A stretch of 64,000 nucleotides of DNA from Bemisia tabaci. Taxonomy: Eukaryota > Arthropoda > Insecta > Hemiptera > Aleyrodidae. The notes beneath the pieces are model-generated. The model was not told the DNA's origin, did not search any database, and worked only from the letters and a program-made list of their open reading frames with translations. How positions within the stretch are numbered: the stretch's first letter is position 1; each line of letters starts with the position of its first letter. Shown here piece by piece: positions 1 to 10,801 of this stretch. The stretch lies in assembly GCF_918797505.1 (NCBI RefSeq), contig NC_092793.1, positions 4,474,366 to 4,538,365 of the forward strand, read 5' to 3'. The translations under genes and the position numbers were made by a program.

Positions 1-31
1 AATCGGGAAAATCCTGATGCTCGACACCCTG
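1..31. mobile_element. Family F (hAT-like) right end, cut by the window edge
   Basis: AATCCTGATGCTCGACACCCTG matches the right terminus of the copy at 31449-31725 (CCTGATGCTAGACACCCTG). Only the last 31 bases are in the window. Confidence 0.7.
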
Positions 32-110
32 CTGGAGGCAGAGATGAAAATGGCCAATGGCAAATGGATGGTGTTTCAAATGGTCTTCCTGTTGATGCGG
101 CAGCATTATA

Positions 111-363
111 CTGCCGTGCTAAGGAAAAACGCTGTATGAGCCTTCAGGCGTTGCCAAATTTCCTTTGATGAAATGCGAATTTCCTGGTAAATTTATGAAT
201 ATTTTCCTCCGAATTTTTCAGATGATTTAGTTCGCAATTTTACCTAAAGATTCCTAAAATTTAAAGGAAAAATATTCAGAACTTTCCTCAAAAATAAACA
301 TTTTATTGAAGTAAATTTGGCAACTCTCGAATGTTCATACGGCGTTCTTCCTTAGCACGGCAG
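111..363. mobile_element. Family A foldback MITE, copy 1 (TSD TATA)
   Basis: This is the reference copy of the commonest family. The ends are CTGCCGTGCTAAGGA and its inverse TCCTTAGCACGGCAG. The inner arms (CGCCGTATGA, GCGTTGCCAAATTTCC) are also inverted, so most of the roughly 250 bp can pair with itself. It is flanked on both sides by TATA, a 4-bp target duplication. No coding capacity. A 4-bp TSD is compatible with Chapaev-, Sola- or Ginger-type transposases, but the mobilising source is unknown. Confidence 0.9.
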
Positions 364-928
364 TATACTACCCTACTGAGGTGTTGTACACGAAAGGGGG
401 GCATAGGGAAGTTCAGAGAGAAAAGCCCAAACCTAAGCTTTAAACCCGACGAAAACATTTGCAATATGTGAATGTTTCAGGCTTAGGGCGAAGAATTTCG
501 AAATCGAGAATCACTGTTTCTAGGCCTCCTGCATGCATGCCAAAAATGTTCAACAAATTTCATGAAATTTTCAATCTCTGACTGGAGGGCTTGGAGTAGG
601 ATGTCTGAAGCGGGTAGCGTGAGCGGGATCGGTGCAATGTGCAAGTTGGTCGTCCAACGACCAAGACGAGGGTGCCCAAGTCGGAAACGATCATTAATTG
701 CATAACTTGGGCTCGGTGCAGCCGCTGCGCTGGAAGCACTGGAGCCGGAGCCGCTGCGCATGCACAGTCAAAGACGCGTGCGCGTGCGTGCGAATCGGTG
801 AATGAGCTCTAATGAGCTGAAAAATGCGACAATCATGCCGTTGACTCTTGCACCACGCCAAGCCGCCGCCGCATCGGGCCATCGCTCATTCCTCCCGGCT
901 CACTGTCTCCCGCCCCAACCGAGTCCTC
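364..928. other. No gene recognised
   Basis: GC-richer between about 600 and 900, with alternating CGTGCG near 780. Open stretches on both strands are under 115 codons and match nothing I know. Confidence 0.6.
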
Positions 929-1036
929 CGGGCTCATTATTGAAATTGATAGACAAAGCAATAGACAAACAAGATAAAAAGGATATGCAGGGATCCTATT
1001 GGTGGAAGCGGGTGCTTGCAATGGAAAAAGAACGTG
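929..1036. mobile_element. Family G fragment (left part)
   Basis: GGCTCATTATTGAAATTGAT, AGACAAAGCAATAGACAAA and GGATCCTATTGGTGGAAGCG match the left arm of the full copy at 26637-26913. Family B copy 1 follows immediately. Confidence 0.65.
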
Positions 1037-1245
1037 CACTGGTAAAAGAAGTAGCTTGGATCTAGAGTCCAGACTCTTAAAAACATTGGCAAGGAAAAAT
1101 ACTCTTGATTCGAATGAAAATCCGCTTAAATCAAGAGGCTTGGCTCTTCGATTCAAGGAAAAAGCCGATTGAATCAAGAGTATTTTTTCTTGTCAATGCC
1201 TTTAAGAGTCTGGACTCTAGATCCAAGCTACTTTTTTCCCCAGTG
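1037..1245. mobile_element. Family B foldback, copy 1
   Basis: Reference description of the family: ends CACTGG and CCAGTG, then the inverted blocks TTGGATCTAGAGTCCAGACT, CAAGAAAAA and TACTCTTGATTCAATC. The arms meet around a short centre, so nearly the whole element forms one hairpin. Two subtypes exist: CACATTGG, and TAGCTTGG (this copy). It interrupts a family G fragment. Confidence 0.88.
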
Positions 1246-1289
1246 TAATGCTCAGTGTGCCATTTAACTCAAATGAGTTGTTGTTTTTT

Positions 1290-1452
1290 TCATGAGCGAG
1301 AAGTTTGAATTTGTGCATCAAAAAACGTTATCATACAGATTAAGAGTTACTTTCATTAATTTTCATTGTGCGAAACGTGTTCTAGGTCAAATTTTGGTTA
1401 AGGAACTTATACATCAGAATGCTTAAATTCGCATCTTGTGTGATGGTCCATT
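1290..1452 (+). mobile_element. Family D element, copy 6, right-end fragment
   Basis: It retains the last third of the element: GTTTGAATT, TTCATTGTGCGAAACGTG, CATCAGAATGCTTAAATTCG and the terminal ATGGTCCATT. The left part is missing. Confidence 0.7.
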
Positions 1453-1498
1453 GTAGTTGGATCAATTTTTCGACGAGGCAAGCTCAAAATTGAACACA

Positions 1499-1757
1499 TT
1501 TCGACGGTGAAAGTCGGCAATCACATAACTCGGTTTGCGACGTCGCAGACTTCCTGTCATACTTTATTTTTTAAACGGAAAACTACTCAACGGTAATTCT
1601 TTAAAACTGCCGTGATTTTTCTTCTATGTGCGAGGAAAATTCTGCAAAAACTTCAAGGAATCATGTCCATTTGTTCTCCTTTAAAAAAATAACATAGTTG
1701 CGGAGATTTTCAGACACCGCAAACGAGTTATGTGATTGCCGACTTGCACCGTCGATT
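1499..1757. mobile_element. Family H inverted-repeat element, copy 1
   Basis: TTCGACGGTGAAAGTCGGCA at the left is mirrored by TGCCGACTTGCACCGTCGA at the right. The inner GCAGACTTCCTGTCATACTT is shared with copy 2. The element at 1755-1864 abuts its right end. Confidence 0.75.
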
Positions 1758-1864
1758 TCTGCCAAACGGAACTATGTGCATTAAGACATGAGCCCTAAGA
1801 TCCATAAGAATATATGCATAACAGGGCTCACGTCATAATGCACTTAGTTCCGTTTGGCAGAAAT
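1755..1864. mobile_element. 110-bp near-perfect hairpin MITE
   Basis: ATTTCTGCCAAACGGAACTA is mirrored by TAGTTCCGTTTGGCAGAAAT, continuing through GTGCATTA and GAGCCCT to a loop of about 25 bp. Confidence 0.88.
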
Positions 1865-1958
1865 ACGTCCAATTGCTCTTGAGACGAAACGAGGGTCTGG
1901 GCCGATTTTGGCGAGAAATGCGGATTTTTCGGTGTTCGGCCGCAAACCTCATGCAGGA

Positions 1959-2290
1959 GGTCAAGATATTTGTATCACGTATTTCGCCCCATTCAACTTT
2001 CCTACTTATGCGTTAAAGTCAGTAAATCAGCCGAGGAGAGTTTACGTTCTCCTTCATTATCATGGATATGCAATTTTATCCTCTTGGAAGTCAAAATAGT
2101 TGTATCGCGTGTTTCGCCCATCCAACTTTTCTACTCATGCGTTGAAGTCTCTAAATCAGCCGAGGAGAGTTTACGTTATCCTTCATTATCGTGGATATGC
2201 AATTTAAACCTCTTGCAAGTCAAAATAGTTGTATCATGAGTTTTGCCCCATCCAACTCTCCTACTCTGCGTTAAAATCTCTGGGTCGATT
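1959..2290 (+). repeat. 130-bp tandem repeat, about 2.6 units
   Basis: GTCAARATATTTGTATCACG starts units at about 1960, 2090 and 2220. AAATCAGCCGAGGAGAGTTT and TGGATATGCAATTT are conserved inside. The last unit is incomplete. Confidence 0.85.
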
Positions 2291-2358
2291 GAAAAGGGAT
2301 CAAGCTCTTTTTTATTAATGCGAGAAAGTTTTGTTGCTTCATGATTGTGACCAGATCT

Positions 2359-2658
2359 CTGCCGTAATAGCGAAGAGAGCCGTAAGTTCCAAACTCAAGT
2401 TTTGAGTACAGTTTTACCAGTGTAGGTAATAGACTAACTAACGGCAACCCATGAGAGGCATCATTTACCATCATTTACCCCCTCAGTCTATAGAAGCCAC
2501 TCATTTCAACCACTGGGATCGCTATATACTCCTTATGTCTTCTTTTTCTGTAGCTTTGTCTATACATGTCAACGATCGGCCCGCTGAAGTCCTGAACAGA
2601 GTGTCCTCGGCTGCCGTGATAGCGAAGAGAGCAGTAAGTGCAAAAATGAAGTTTTGAG
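2359..2658 (+). repeat. 48-bp motif bracketing a family G fragment
   Basis: CTGCCGTAATAGCGAAGAGA at 2359 recurs as CTGCCGTGATAGCGAAGAGA at 2611, each continuing GYAGTAAG...AAGTTTTGAG-like. A third, shorter relative (GGCAAGAGAGCCGTAAGTGC) is at about 2838. Confidence 0.65.
2421..2586. mobile_element. Family G fragment (right part)
   Basis: From GTAGGTAATAGACTAACTAA to CGATCGGCCCGCTG this matches the second half of family G. It is bracketed by a 48-bp motif at 2359-2405 and 2611-2658. Confidence 0.65.
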
Positions 2659-3480
2659 AAAACGGGCTCAGGAGCTTCTGACCGGAAAATTTTACGGAAG
2701 GAAGCCCCCGTTCTTTGTCAAATTGCCACTAATTTACCGGAAGATTCCTACAAATCGTTTGGATGATTAAAAATCGACTAATTTTATTACAATTACATAA
2801 AAAGGGTATCTTGCATTTTCATACTAGGCTACTGCTAGGCAAGAGAGCCGTAAGTGCTATCTTCTGCATGCTTTTGTGGTTGCGTTTTCGACACACAACA
2901 AACAAATTTTCAAGTTAGAAATTGGCAGGAGTGAGCGCCACTTTACTTGAAAGCACTGTTTTCGTTGGCTCTCTGGAGGAATAATGACACTTGTTGCTGT
3001 CTTGCCTGGAACTACGTCATTTTTTCCGCACTTACGGCTTTCAAATTAATCTCGTTTTTATACAATTAAGACAATTAAGATGAATTTTGCTGTTTTAACT
3101 AGCTTCAATGATTTCATCGAACACAGATTAGAACGAATTTTGAAGGAAACTAAAGTTCGAAAATTTGTATTAAATTGTATTGTAATGGGTAATCAGACAC
3201 AAGGAGTGCGAGGACGCTCGACGAGTCAGAAAAGAAAAAGTCTTCCTGAAGTGGCGAATGACACTCCTGTGTTCCTGTGTTAAAGGGCTTGGCATTCCAT
3301 AAGAAACAAGGTACTTTTAGTCTCAAAAGGCCTGTGTAATTTGTGGAGGTTAATGCCCATTTCCCTACTACTAAGGCGAATTTCCGCGGGTGCATTTGGT
3401 CGAGTTTTTCGACCAGATCGGCAAGGTTGCAAACCAAAGGTAAATGAGGACATTTTTTTAAAAATCTACAGTTCTTCAAA
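2659..3480. other. No gene recognised
   Basis: AT-rich. Open stretches up to 109 codons have no recognisable domain and overlap each other on opposite strands. Confidence 0.6.
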
Positions 3481-3488
3481 GTGATCTA

Positions 3489-3893
3489 GGGGAATAAACT
3501 GCCACTTTGAGTTTCGTTGCTTCATGGCCGAATTCTCGGAGAGAAACTGCAAACTGATCATCGTTAATTTTTAACTGCATACCGTGACGAGTGGCGATAA
3601 GCACAAATTATCGAAAATTTAGGAAACGAAATTGATCATTGACATAATGGATAGAGCGAAGTGTCGTTACGATATTAATATGATAAATCAATTTATAACG
3701 CCTATGTCCGTTTCTCTAATTCTCATAAAAATTCTCAATATATCTTTAAAAATTTGATTGTAGCCAATTGAGCGGGGCATACCACTGCTAAATGTTGTAC
3801 GATTCAGTTTCCTATATAAATTCGTGAATAAAGATAATTGCTGCCTCCTGAGACACCGCAGCGTGGTAAAAGAGTGGCAGTTATCGCCCCTAT
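3489..3893. mobile_element. 405-bp hAT-like MITE with 8-bp direct repeats
   Basis: GTGATCTA occurs at 3481-3488 and 3894-3901. The enclosed ends GGGGAATAAACTGCCAC and GTGGCAGTTATCGCCCC are inverted for about 18 bp. TIR and repeat overlap at TA, so the exact edge is uncertain by two bases. Confidence 0.7.
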
Positions 3894-3901
3894 GTGATCT
3901 A

Positions 3902-4432
3902 GGAGTTACCTTTGCCGTTTAAAAATTCGTTTACCGACGAGCGAATATCAAGCAAAGCAAATGAAGTTTCAGTTTAAAAAGTAGGCATGTTGTTTGCAGT
4001 TGAGTAGCGGGGATAGGGCAGTCAGTAAATAGGTTACATTGCAACCGCCCCTGGTGAAATTGGTAGAAATAGCCTTGAATGACGTGAATGATTGAACGAT
4101 AGGTGCTAACGACCAATGTTTTACTTCCGATCACGGAAATCAAACCAGATCACTCCTATTTGAAGGTAAGTAGGTGCTGCCGCAGGACATGACACAAAGC
4201 CTTAAATAAAAATAGAAATATCGCCGAGGGTTCAAACTCCAAGCAACACACCCAGTGATGTGATTCTAGCGGGTTGATTGGTGAATCGTAATCGAACGAG
4301 TTTGATCGATAAACCCCTATCCTCGCAATACTACTAATCGATAAGATTCATACGATGACGATTTAACAAGCCTGGCGCTGAATTCGATTGATAGATGAAA
4401 TTGAAACGGATTTCTGTAGAGCGACCAAAACT
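3902..4432. other. No gene recognised
   Basis: Several ATCGAT/TCGATAA words near 4280-4400, loosely like family K, but no alignable copy. Confidence 0.55.
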
Positions 4433-4690
4433 TGGATTGCATTTTGCAAAAAGGAACCAAGTGCATTCCAATGTCACTAAGATTGTGCAACTTTTCTTAC
4501 TCGCAAATAAAAACTGATCACCTGAACAAGTTACTTTACTCCCAAAAAACTATAGATTCGAGACGAAAATTACCTTTGTAAATTTAATTTCCATGCATAA
4601 TTCCGGCACTTTTTTTTTCAACGAATATAAGTTGCACAATTCTAGCAACATTGAAATGCTCTTGGTTCCTTTCTGGAAAAATGCAATCTA
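4433..4690. mobile_element. 258-bp foldback MITE
   Basis: TTGGATTGCATTTTGCAAAA, AGGAACCAAGTGCATTCCAA and AGATTGTGCAACTT in the left arm are mirrored on the right by AAGTTGCACAATTCTAG and ATGCAATC. The arms are about 85 bp. Confidence 0.8.
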
Positions 4691-4733
4691 CTTCTTGTTG
4701 AATCAACACAGCTTGGAGTCCGTTCTTTTTACT

Positions 4734-4989
4734 CTGCCGTGCTATGGAAAATCGACGTATGAGGATTCAAAGGTTGCCCAATTTCTTCTCTGAAATTATT
4801 TATTCTTGAAGGAGATTACGAATGATATTCGTTGAAATTTTCAGGCTCATTAGATAAAATTGCGAACTAAACTCTCTGTAAAATCGGGAGAAAAATAATT
4901 ATAAATTTTCCCGAAAATTCGTGATTAGTCGAGGGAAATTTAGCAACGTCTGGAGGCTCATGGGGCGTTCTTCTTTAATAGGACAGCAG
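4734..4989. mobile_element. Family A foldback MITE, copy 2 (TSD TACT)
   Basis: The left end CTGCCGTGCTATGG pairs with a diverged right end (AATAGGACAGCAG). Exact TACT lies on both sides. It lies about 44 bp beyond the element at 4433-4690. Confidence 0.85.
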
Positions 4990-5647
4990 TACTGACGAAG
5001 CGAAGGTCGGTTCATTTTGTTTATAACGGGGATGAAGGTGAAGGAAAATAAAGAGCGAGATTGAAAAATTGTTTCCAGCCTGTGTCTGTTGGAAGGGGGG
5101 AAACAATAAAATACGGACGGTGCCCCGCTTATTTGCCCCGGTATTATTAAATCGGTACCGACTCCTGATTACACTGGCGTCAAATTGAGTATTTAAAAAT
5201 GATGCATTTCCGAGGAAATACACTATAAGTTCCTATTCTATAGAATCATATCCAGAAAATCGGATTTCACTGATCTCCCGAAACTGTGTTCTTATTCAGT
5301 GTGAACAGTAACTAAAATCCGATGAAAACACACCGTTTATGAATCAATTTTCTGAAAAAGGGCGGAAGTTAATTTTTCAAAACTGTTTACTTTCACATTT
5401 TTAAAGTCTCTGGTTATCATTGCCATTTTTTCCAAGAAAGCAACAGTATTCAGCTTCTGGAGGACGAGTTTCAGAGGCAAACGAAAGCTAATGTCAGAAA
5501 AAGGGTTTCAAAAATACGCATTTAAAACGAGTTTGAAAAAATGACTTAAGTCCTATTTAGAAGTACTGACTTAAATCAGTTCTAGATTTTCTGAAGTTTA
5601 GATTTCCGATTAAAGAAGCTATCATTGATGATGTGAAGAGGGAATAA
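4990..5647. other. No gene recognised
   Basis: Plain AT-rich sequence; AAAATCGGATTT and AAATCCGATG words near 5256-5320 form a weak inverted pair. Confidence 0.55.
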
Positions 5648-6074
5648 TGGATCAGTTGCACTGGCTTGATGCTTAATTCTTGTAGATAAGCTGAAAATAA
5701 TAAGACCTGTCCAAACGGCAACTCTCTACATTCAATACTAACCGAGAAATCGCGCTTTGGAAAACTCGATTCGTGACATCATCCACTGCGGTTGTGCATA
5801 CGATATGATTTCTTCCACCTCGCTTTCATCCGCGTTTGACGTCGAGTAAACAGTGCAAAAGTGTGTCTCGCTGGATGATGAAACCAAAAAGGAAGAAACC
5901 GCAGGGTATGCACTGCCGCGGTGGATGACATCATAAACCGAGTTTTTCATAGTGCGATATCTCGGTTGATATTGAACGTGGAAAGGTGCTGTTTGGACAG
6001 ATCTCATTATTTTTCCAAGACTCTACAAGAGTCAAGCATCTAAACACAATTCTGTGACCAGCGCAACTGACCCA
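5648..6074. mobile_element. Family I foldback, full copy
   Basis: TGGATCAGTTGCACTGG at the left mirrors CCAGCGCAACTGACCCA at the right. The inversion continues for about 170 bp through CCTGTCCAAAC, CATTCAATA and ATCCACTGCGG, leaving a short centre. Confidence 0.85.
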
Positions 6075-6368
6075 CTAAAAAAACAAAGATATAGAAACCG
6101 AAAAGAATAAATACGAAAATGTGGCATCTTATGCGCAGAGTTTGTTGTCTTGCATTGTCTGGTTGGCTGGGTTCTAACTGCAATGCAAATCCACTTACTC
6201 GGCGTTAAGTCAACTGACGAGTTTTTTCTTTCGGAAGGAGGAACTCGGAGGACTTGAGTAGTAGTCAAGTCATAGTTGCTGCGTAAATGAATATAAACCT
6301 GCCTCTCGTGCAAGTGTTTAAAATAGGATTTTTACACGAAATCCGGCAACACACGACCAAGTTCAGTG

Positions 6369-6611
6369 CTGCCGTGTTAAGGAAGAACGTCGTATGAGCT
6401 TTCAGGCGTTGCCCAGTTTCCTCCGATAAAAACCGAATTTACTGAGAAAATTGTGAATATTATTTTCCACAATTTTCAGACAGTTTTGTACGCAATTTCA
6501 TCCAATATATCTGAAAATTTCAGGGAAAATATGCATGTTTGTTGTCAAAAATATCATGAGAAATTTGGCAACTCTTGAATGTTCATACGGCGTTCTTCCT
6601 TAGCACAGTGG
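6369..6611. mobile_element. Family A foldback MITE, copy 3
   Basis: The left end is CTGCCGTGTTAAGG. The right end has decayed to TAGCACAGTGG. It is followed 28 bp later by copy 4, so two members lie side by side. No clear target duplication is visible. Confidence 0.85.
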
Positions 6612-6639
6612 GTGCATGCTGCGATAGATTCGATCATTA

Positions 6640-6869
6640 CTGCCGAGAGAAGGAAAAACGCAACGTATGAGCCTTCAGTTTTCTCTAATAAAATACGAAT
6701 TTCCGGGGGAACTCTTATGGATCATTTTCTCACACTTTTCGGAGAATTTTCTTCGCAATTTCAATATCTGAAAATTCCAGAGAAAAATGTTCCTCTAAAA
6801 TCAATGTTCCATCGAAAGAAACTTGGCGACATTCAACTGTTTATATGGCGTTCATTTTTAGCACAGCAG
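6640..6869. mobile_element. Family A foldback MITE, copy 4 (diverged)
   Basis: The left end is CTGCCGAGAGAAGG and the right end TTTTTAGCACAGCAG. The left arm has lost the GGCGTTGCCAAA block next to the end, making this copy about 25 bp short. Confidence 0.8.
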
Positions 6870-7343
6870 AATCCTCTCGCGCCGCATGCAGGATCGATTG
6901 AATCAGAGAGGTTAGCCATAAAATTTTTGCCAAATACTTCAAAAATTCAAGTTTAATTCGTCACAGTTTTAATTTTAAGAGATACTTCTCAATGAAAATT
7001 TCACGAAGAGAGCAATGGAGCCACTTTTAAACCTTCAAAATTTCGTATAAAGCGAGTTATAAGCTTAAGAAGTTTTCAAATTTTGTCCGACCTCTCCTAT
7101 TAACTCGATCCACTGTGACTCCTATTGACTCGATCCACTCAAAAATGAAACAGCGGAAGAAAGACAAAAACTTTCTTAAACAGCAGCGGGCTTTTAGGTG
7201 TTCAGAGGGTGCAAATTTGCTCTCTTTAGTGCTTAAACTCAGTGTGAACATAAGATGACACATTAGAAATGCTGTATACTTGGACGCTTGCTCTAACCCT
7301 TGAGCAAGACCCAAGTGACATTGTGAGTCGAGATTCGAGCCTT
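6870..7343. other. No gene recognised
   Basis: The word ACTCGATCCACT repeats at about 7100 and 7128. Nothing else stands out. Confidence 0.55.
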
Positions 7344-7352
7344 GATGAGCGT

Positions 7353-8765
7353 GGGCGCAACCCATTTCGGCAAAAAAGAAAGTAGACGTTTCGGCAAAAT
7401 TATTTCAGCACATCGAGGGGGAAAACGGACCGATTCGGCAAAAGACCAATATCAGTAAGCTCACAGAAAGTTTCAGAAAAAATGCCCAATTCGGCACGAA
7501 AGCTGACATCGGTGCGATTAGAGGAATGAATGGTACGAACTGGAATGTAATCGTAAACTGATCTCAAATGTTGGGTTGAACTTTGTCCTAAGGTGACCGC
7601 GGCTGTCTATTATCATTTGTAGGTATGAACATCACTTTGGATGTAGTAAACAAGTTCCATTCAGTTCGATTTTATCGTCGGTACACGAAAGAAGAATCGC
7701 TCATACGATTAATAACTACTGTGATATTTCGTGTTTTTTTTTTTACATTTTAACGACTGCGATTCCAAACCAAACGCTTAGAACACCTTCAAATCAGGCG
7801 ATACTTCTCGCTTCTCCAGGAGGTTAGTTTAGTTGCGTGACCCAACCGAACGCTTTAAACGCCTTCAAATCTGGCGATACTTCTCGCTTCTCCGGAAGGT
7901 TAGTTTAGTTGCGTGACCCAACCAAACGCTTTGAACGCCTTCAAATCTGGCGATACTTCTCGCTTCTCCGGGAGGTTAGTTTAGTTGCGTGACCCAACCA
8001 AACGCTTTGAACGCCTTCAAATCTGGCGATACTTCTCGCTTCTCCGGAGGTTAGTTTAGTTGCGTGACCCAACCGAACGCTTTGAAACGCCTTCAAATCT
8101 GGCGATACTTCTCGCTTCTCCGGAGGTTAGTTTAGTTGCGTGACCCAACCGAACGCTTTAGAACGCCTTCAAATCTGGCGATACTTCTCGCTTCTCCGGG
8201 AGGTTAGTTTAGTTGCGTGACCCAACCGAACGCTTTGAACGCCTTCAAATCAGGCGATACTTCTCGCTTCTCCGGGAGGTTAGTTTAGTTGCGTGACCCA
8301 ACCAAACGCTTTGAACGCCTTCAAATCTGGCGATACTTCTCGCTTCTTCGGGAGGTTAGTTTAGTTGCGTGACCCAACCGAACGCTTTAGAACGCCTTCA
8401 AATCTGTTCAAATAAGATGCTGCCGTTTCATCTGGGGCAATGTTGGTGGCGGAACGTAAAAAAAAGTAAAGTCCTGGTTGAAGCTTACAAAGACGAGCAA
8501 AGTGAGAATGGAAAATGGATAAAATCTTTCTTCGGTCTGTCTTATTTGCCCCCCCCCCCCCCCCCCCCCAACGAAGTACCACTTCCGTTTGTCGATTTCC
8601 TACGCCGAATTGGGCATTTTTTCTGAAACTTTCTGTGAGCTTAGTGATATTGGTCTTTTGCCGAATCGGTCCGTTTTCCCCCTCAATGTGCTGAAATAAT
8701 TTTGCCGAAACGTCTACTTTCTTTTTTGCCGAAATGGGTAAAATTTGCCGAAATGGGAATCACCC
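7353..8765. mobile_element. Mutator-like non-autonomous element with 9-bp TSD and internal minisatellite
   Basis: Long terminal inverted repeats (7353-7495 and 8604-8765) start GGGCGCAACCCATTTCGG and, inverted from the right, GGGTGATTCCCATTTCGG, then CAAAAAAGAAAGTAGACGT in both. GATGAGCGT stands at 7344-7352 and 8766-8774, a perfect 9-bp target duplication. Long TIRs plus a 9-bp TSD fit Mutator-like elements. The right TIR holds an extra TTTGCCGAAATGGG unit. The inside is a 76-bp tandem repeat, about 150 bp of unique sequence and a 21-base C run; no transposase. Confidence 0.88.
7760..8406 (+). repeat. 76-bp minisatellite, about 8.5 units
   Basis: The unit contains GGTTAGTTTAGTTGCGTGAC, CCAACCGAACGCTTTGAACG and GGCGATACTTCTCGCTTCTC. 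The start word AGGTTAGTTT recurs at 7821, 7897, 7973, 8048, 8124, 8201, 8277 and 8353, so spacing is 75-77 bp. Units are nearly identical, indicating recent homogenisation. Confidence 0.95.
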
Positions 8766-8774
8766 GATGAGCGT

Positions 8775-9183
8775 GAGCCTTAATTCAGCGAATTTTAGGG
8801 AGCTAAATTGCTTGTAAACAAGTAGGATTGGTTGGAACGACTTACCAGCTAGTTGATTCCGCGATTGCTCCAGATCTTTCACGACCTGTGAACACAAATT
8901 CAATCAAATGAATCATAAGGATACCACTTTTTTGTTAAAAGGTAGATAGAAAAATCCCCCACCACTATTTTTACGCATTGGGAATGTTCGAAATTCATCT
9001 GCGTGAGAAATTTGCGCACTTATATAAGATTCTCGCTTCAAACAATACCACGGCAAAGGCATGGACGGATCAGTTGCGCTGGTTCCAGAATCGTGTTTAA
9101 ATAATTTAAGATTAAAAATTAGCAAAAAATAATAACATCTGTCAATAACTTTGTTCATAGAAGGTCTTTATATCATACGGTAG
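8775..9183. other. No gene recognised
   Basis: Apart from the family I fragment, unremarkable AT-rich sequence. Confidence 0.55.
9066..9150. mobile_element. Family I end fragment
   Basis: CGGATCAGTTGCGCTGGTTC, CAGAATCGTGTTTAAAT and AATAACATCTGTC match one terminus of the element at 5648-6074. Confidence 0.65.
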
Positions 9184-9859
9184 GCATCATGATATGGTGA
9201 TTTTCAGTGTCTTCTTGGGTCTAAAACTGGCCTGAACACAAGTCTGAAAGCCACGTCGAAAGTTGCGAGTTCCTCGACATTCATCGCACTATTTCGTAGT
9301 GACTTCGTCGGAGATCCATGAAATGTCCTTTGAATATGTTCGTTGGGGATGAAAGAGAGGCATGTTTACCAATTATTGTCGGTAACAAACCTTGCACTCA
9401 TAATTTAAAAAAATCCCCTTTCAAAGGTTTTAGTTGTTAACCTTCATTTACTATTGCTTGAAAAGCGAGATTCATCGTTCGTCAAAATTAAACTTTTCAG
9501 GCAAGATTTGAGCGTAGAAAGCCGCAGACAGCTAAAAACTCGCAATTTTTACTAGAAAGAAAAACACATTGGATTTAGAGTCCAGACTCTTGAAAATATC
9601 GACAAGAAAAAATACTCTTGATTCAATCAGATTTAAGCTTAAATTAAGAACCAAGCTTCTTAATTGGAGCGGATTTCCTTTTGACTTAAGCTTAAATCTG
9701 ATTGAATTAAGAGTCCATTTTCTTGTCAATGTTTTCAAGAGTCTGGACTCTAGATCCAATGTGTTTTTATTTTCCAGTGTTGCTAAAAGCGGCCTTCTGA
9801 CCCACGTTAAGGCCAGTGCTCGAACTGAGAGGACACCAAAAATGACCAAATCATGACGC
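9184..9859. mobile_element. Family J element, copy 1, split by family B copy 2
   Basis: GCATCATGATATGGTGATTT, AGTGTCTTCTTGG, CTGGCCTGAACACA at the left mirror TGGCC-type and AAAATGACCAAATCATGACG sequence at the right over about 80 bp. Removing the family B insertion leaves about 446 bp. Confidence 0.72.
9550..9779. mobile_element. Family B foldback, copy 2
   Basis: CACATTGG subtype. The left terminus is changed to TACTAG; the right is CCAGTG. Its arms include AGATTTAAGCTTAAAT and are among the most complete. It lies inside a family J element. Confidence 0.88.
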
Positions 9860-10104
9860 ATTCCGTAAAGAGTAAATCTTAAATGAGCGATAAATCGTGA
9901 AAAATGAAGGAAAATCAGGGTGGGCTCAAAAAACGACCATATCGGCACCCCTCCTTTAATACGCCAATTTTCAGACTCCTATGTGATGTGCTGATCGTGA
10001 TTTTTGCGAAGATTTCCGTGAGACGCAACTTTCTTATTCGCTTTGGCAAAATTTTGCAATAAACCCATTGACGGGCAGATAGTATTTTGAAGGAGCAGGC
10101 ACAA

Positions 10105-10466
10105 AAGCGGGCTGATTGTTGAAAATAGACAAAAGCGACACAGGCAGTATGGAGCTATCCTATAGGTTGAAATGTGTGGTTGTTACAGACCAAGGGGGTG
10201 AATGATGGACTAAGTAAAGGGTCTCCCATGGGTTGCCGTTAGTTGGTCTATTACCTACGTCTTTTGTCCATTGCAACCACCCGCTTCCACCAATAGGATC
10301 CCTCCATATCTTTTTTGTCTCCTTCATCTACACCTTTGTCCATCAATTTCAATAATCAGCCCGCTGTCCATTTCAACTATCCGCTTCCACCAATAGAATG
10401 CCTTCGTATTCCTTTTGTCTACTTTGTCTATAGTTTTTTCTACCAATTGAAACAATGAGCCCGCTG
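10105..10466. mobile_element. Family G element with duplicated right end
   Basis: The left end GCGGGCTGATTGTTGAAA is mirrored by CAATTTCAATAATCAGCCCG. The right arm then appears a second time (CCGCTTCCACCAATAGAATG to AATGAGCCCGCTG), making this copy about 90 bp longer. Confidence 0.78.
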
Positions 10467-10801
10467 ATCAAGACATAGGTACTTGGATCCAGAGAACAGA
10501 CATTTATGGAATCATGCGAACAGGGCCATTTCCATTCGAATCCAATTTCCACGACCACACGCGCTTCGCTCGGACCGGGAGCAATAACAATAAAGAGGGC
10601 AGGCGAAAAGAGAGGTCGGGCCACCTAACCTAGCGCTAGTTCACTGGTTAAACGCATTAACAGGTGTCGCAACGACTGTTACACTCGTGATGTCGGTCCT
10701 CACCGCGCCGCACAGTAGAACCAACCATTCAAACGAGTCAAAGACTTTTCTCACTAAATCAGCAACTTCTTATGTTTATAGTGTCAATTTATCAACTTTT
10801 A
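10467..10801. other. No gene recognised
   Basis: A reading frame of 83 codons starts at 10687 and runs into the tandem duplication; it is not conserved in the second copy. Confidence 0.55.

Noticed and set aside
4220..4260. GGTTCAAACTCC resembling a tRNA B box
   Set aside because: No matching A box, acceptor stem or anticodon arm could be built around it.
7760..8406. Regular 76-bp repeats that could suggest a CRISPR array
   Set aside because: Whole units repeat without variable spacers, and the setting is a eukaryotic inverted-repeat element.
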